Assembly (NCBI GenBank): GCA_018398815.1
Contig: CM031595.1
Span: forward strand, 143,966,540 to 144,030,539
DNA: 64,000 nt
DNA from: Conus ventricosus
Lineage: Eukaryota > Mollusca > Gastropoda > Neogastropoda > Conidae
Direction: 5' to 3'
Below, piece after piece: positions 63,090-64,000 of this stretch. The notes under the pieces are model-generated. The model worked only from the letters and a program-made list of their open reading frames with translations, did no database searches and was not told the origin of the DNA. Made by a program: the position numbers and the translations under genes. Positions within the stretch are counted from its first letter, which is position 1. Each line of letters opens with the position of its first letter.

Positions 63090-63640
63090 CTGTAACATTT
63101 TATCCATGACACCATGCACATTATTTAATACACATCAAAGGACCACAGTATTGATGATATCAATACAAAAACTCAGGCTTTTTTAAAAATAATTTTAGCT
63201 TTCATGATCTCCAAATGCTATCCTCATTTGTTATAGATAAAATGTAAGCAATTTTCTAACAAAATATATTTTTTACACAGACATATGTCAATGGAAACCA
63301 AAAAAAATGTCACCACTAACTTTTCTTTCTCAATTCAATTTAACAGCCATCGTTGCTTTTGGAAATTTTCAACAATGCTTTACTTTTTCTTAAAGTGACC
63401 AACATCAAGGTCCTAGTGAAACTTGTCACACACTTCAGACGGGATGCCATAAAGAAGAAATGACAGAAATCAGAGTTACAGTTTTGCCTGCGAAGTAAGC
63501 CATACACATGTATTACAGGACTGCGGTAAAAAAAAAGACTGGCTTCATTACCTACGAAATAAAATCACCTCCACAGCATGGGAAAAAGGCATTCAACTCT
63601 TCAAATCTTAATTTCATGCTGCTTTAATGTTCATATCGGT
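63090..63640. other. NPHP3-like intron, nothing recognised
   Basis: AT-rich, A runs near 63300 and 63530. Confidence 0.5.
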
Positions 63641-64000
63641 CTCACAATCAATGGGGTGCACACAACAAACACTCACTTATCCTGTTTCTGATAGAGCACT
63701 GCCTTATTGTTCTCACAATCAATGGGGTGCACACAACACACACTCACTTATCCTGTTTCTGATAGAGCACTGCCTTACTGTTCTCACAATCAATGGGACA
63801 CTGGCAACAAACACTCACTTATCCTGTTTCTGACAGAGCACTGCCATATTGTTCTCACAATCAATGGGGTGCACACACAACAAACACTCACTTATCCTGT
63901 TTCTGATAGAGCACTGCCTTATTGTTCTCACAATCAATGGGTGCACACACAACAAACACTCACTTATCCTGTTTCTGATAGAGCACTGCCTTATTGTTCT
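63641..64000 (-). repeat. 71-bp tandem repeat containing a TPR exon end and splice donor
   Basis: Five copies (starts 63641, 63712, 63783, 63854, 63927), running off the window. On the minus strand each unit contains NN(K/M)AVL(Y/C)QKQD followed by AA|GTGAGT, a strong donor with the phase the 63014-63089 exon needs. An AG precedes AACAAT in each unit, so a 35-nt exon is possible. More likely the true exon lies at or beyond the edge and its end was amplified. Confidence 0.85.

Overview
This is a eukaryotic, animal window. It holds the ends of two multi-exon protein-coding genes that face each other, with AT-rich introns and flanks packed with transposons, minisatellites and microsatellites. 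The repeat landscape (tRNA-headed SINEs with 'TAAACCGAGGT' cores, a DIRS retrotransposon, a LINE with a TTATCTTATCTTAT tail) is what I associate with molluscs, probably a gastropod. That placement is inference. No bacterial, organellar or rRNA content was seen.

Left gene (+ strand, 976-19472): six exons encode the C-terminal third of a TOM1/TOM1L2 endosomal adaptor. Its VHS and GAT domains lie left of the window. Exon phases agree at every junction, and the protein ends in the family tail LFAL. The introns hold a zinc-finger DNA transposon (6993-8697), a decayed LINE (about 12.4-14.95 kb) and several degenerate minisatellites. Downstream (19.5-30.1 kb) lie a deleted mariner element, a foldback repeat and a TA-flanked MITE with eight copies of one 12-bp motif.

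Right gene (- strand, 39327 to beyond 63089): eight exons, plus a possible ninth, encode the tetratricopeptide (TPR) C-terminus of a nephrocystin-3 (NPHP3)-like ciliary protein. Its last intron holds a triple nest: a TIR transposon (39996-47780) contains a 6.56-kb DIRS element (40914-47471), which contains a 65-bp LINE 3' end with a 13-bp target duplication. Other introns hold a piggyBac element (56264-58795), a second copy of the zinc-finger transposon (60718-61900), a SINE and a 58-bp minisatellite (about 37 copies) that starts exactly at an exon boundary. A 71-bp repeat at the right edge repeats a TPR exon end together with its splice donor.

Between the genes is a 3.5-kb array of 70-bp units (50 copies) whose variants form an 8-unit, about 560-bp higher-order repeat. 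Base-composition asymmetry (T-rich left of about 30.1 kb, A-rich right of it) fits two converging transcription units.

Both genes carry single-base deletions in short homopolymers of otherwise well-conserved exons. These look like consensus errors rather than pseudogenes and would break automated annotation.
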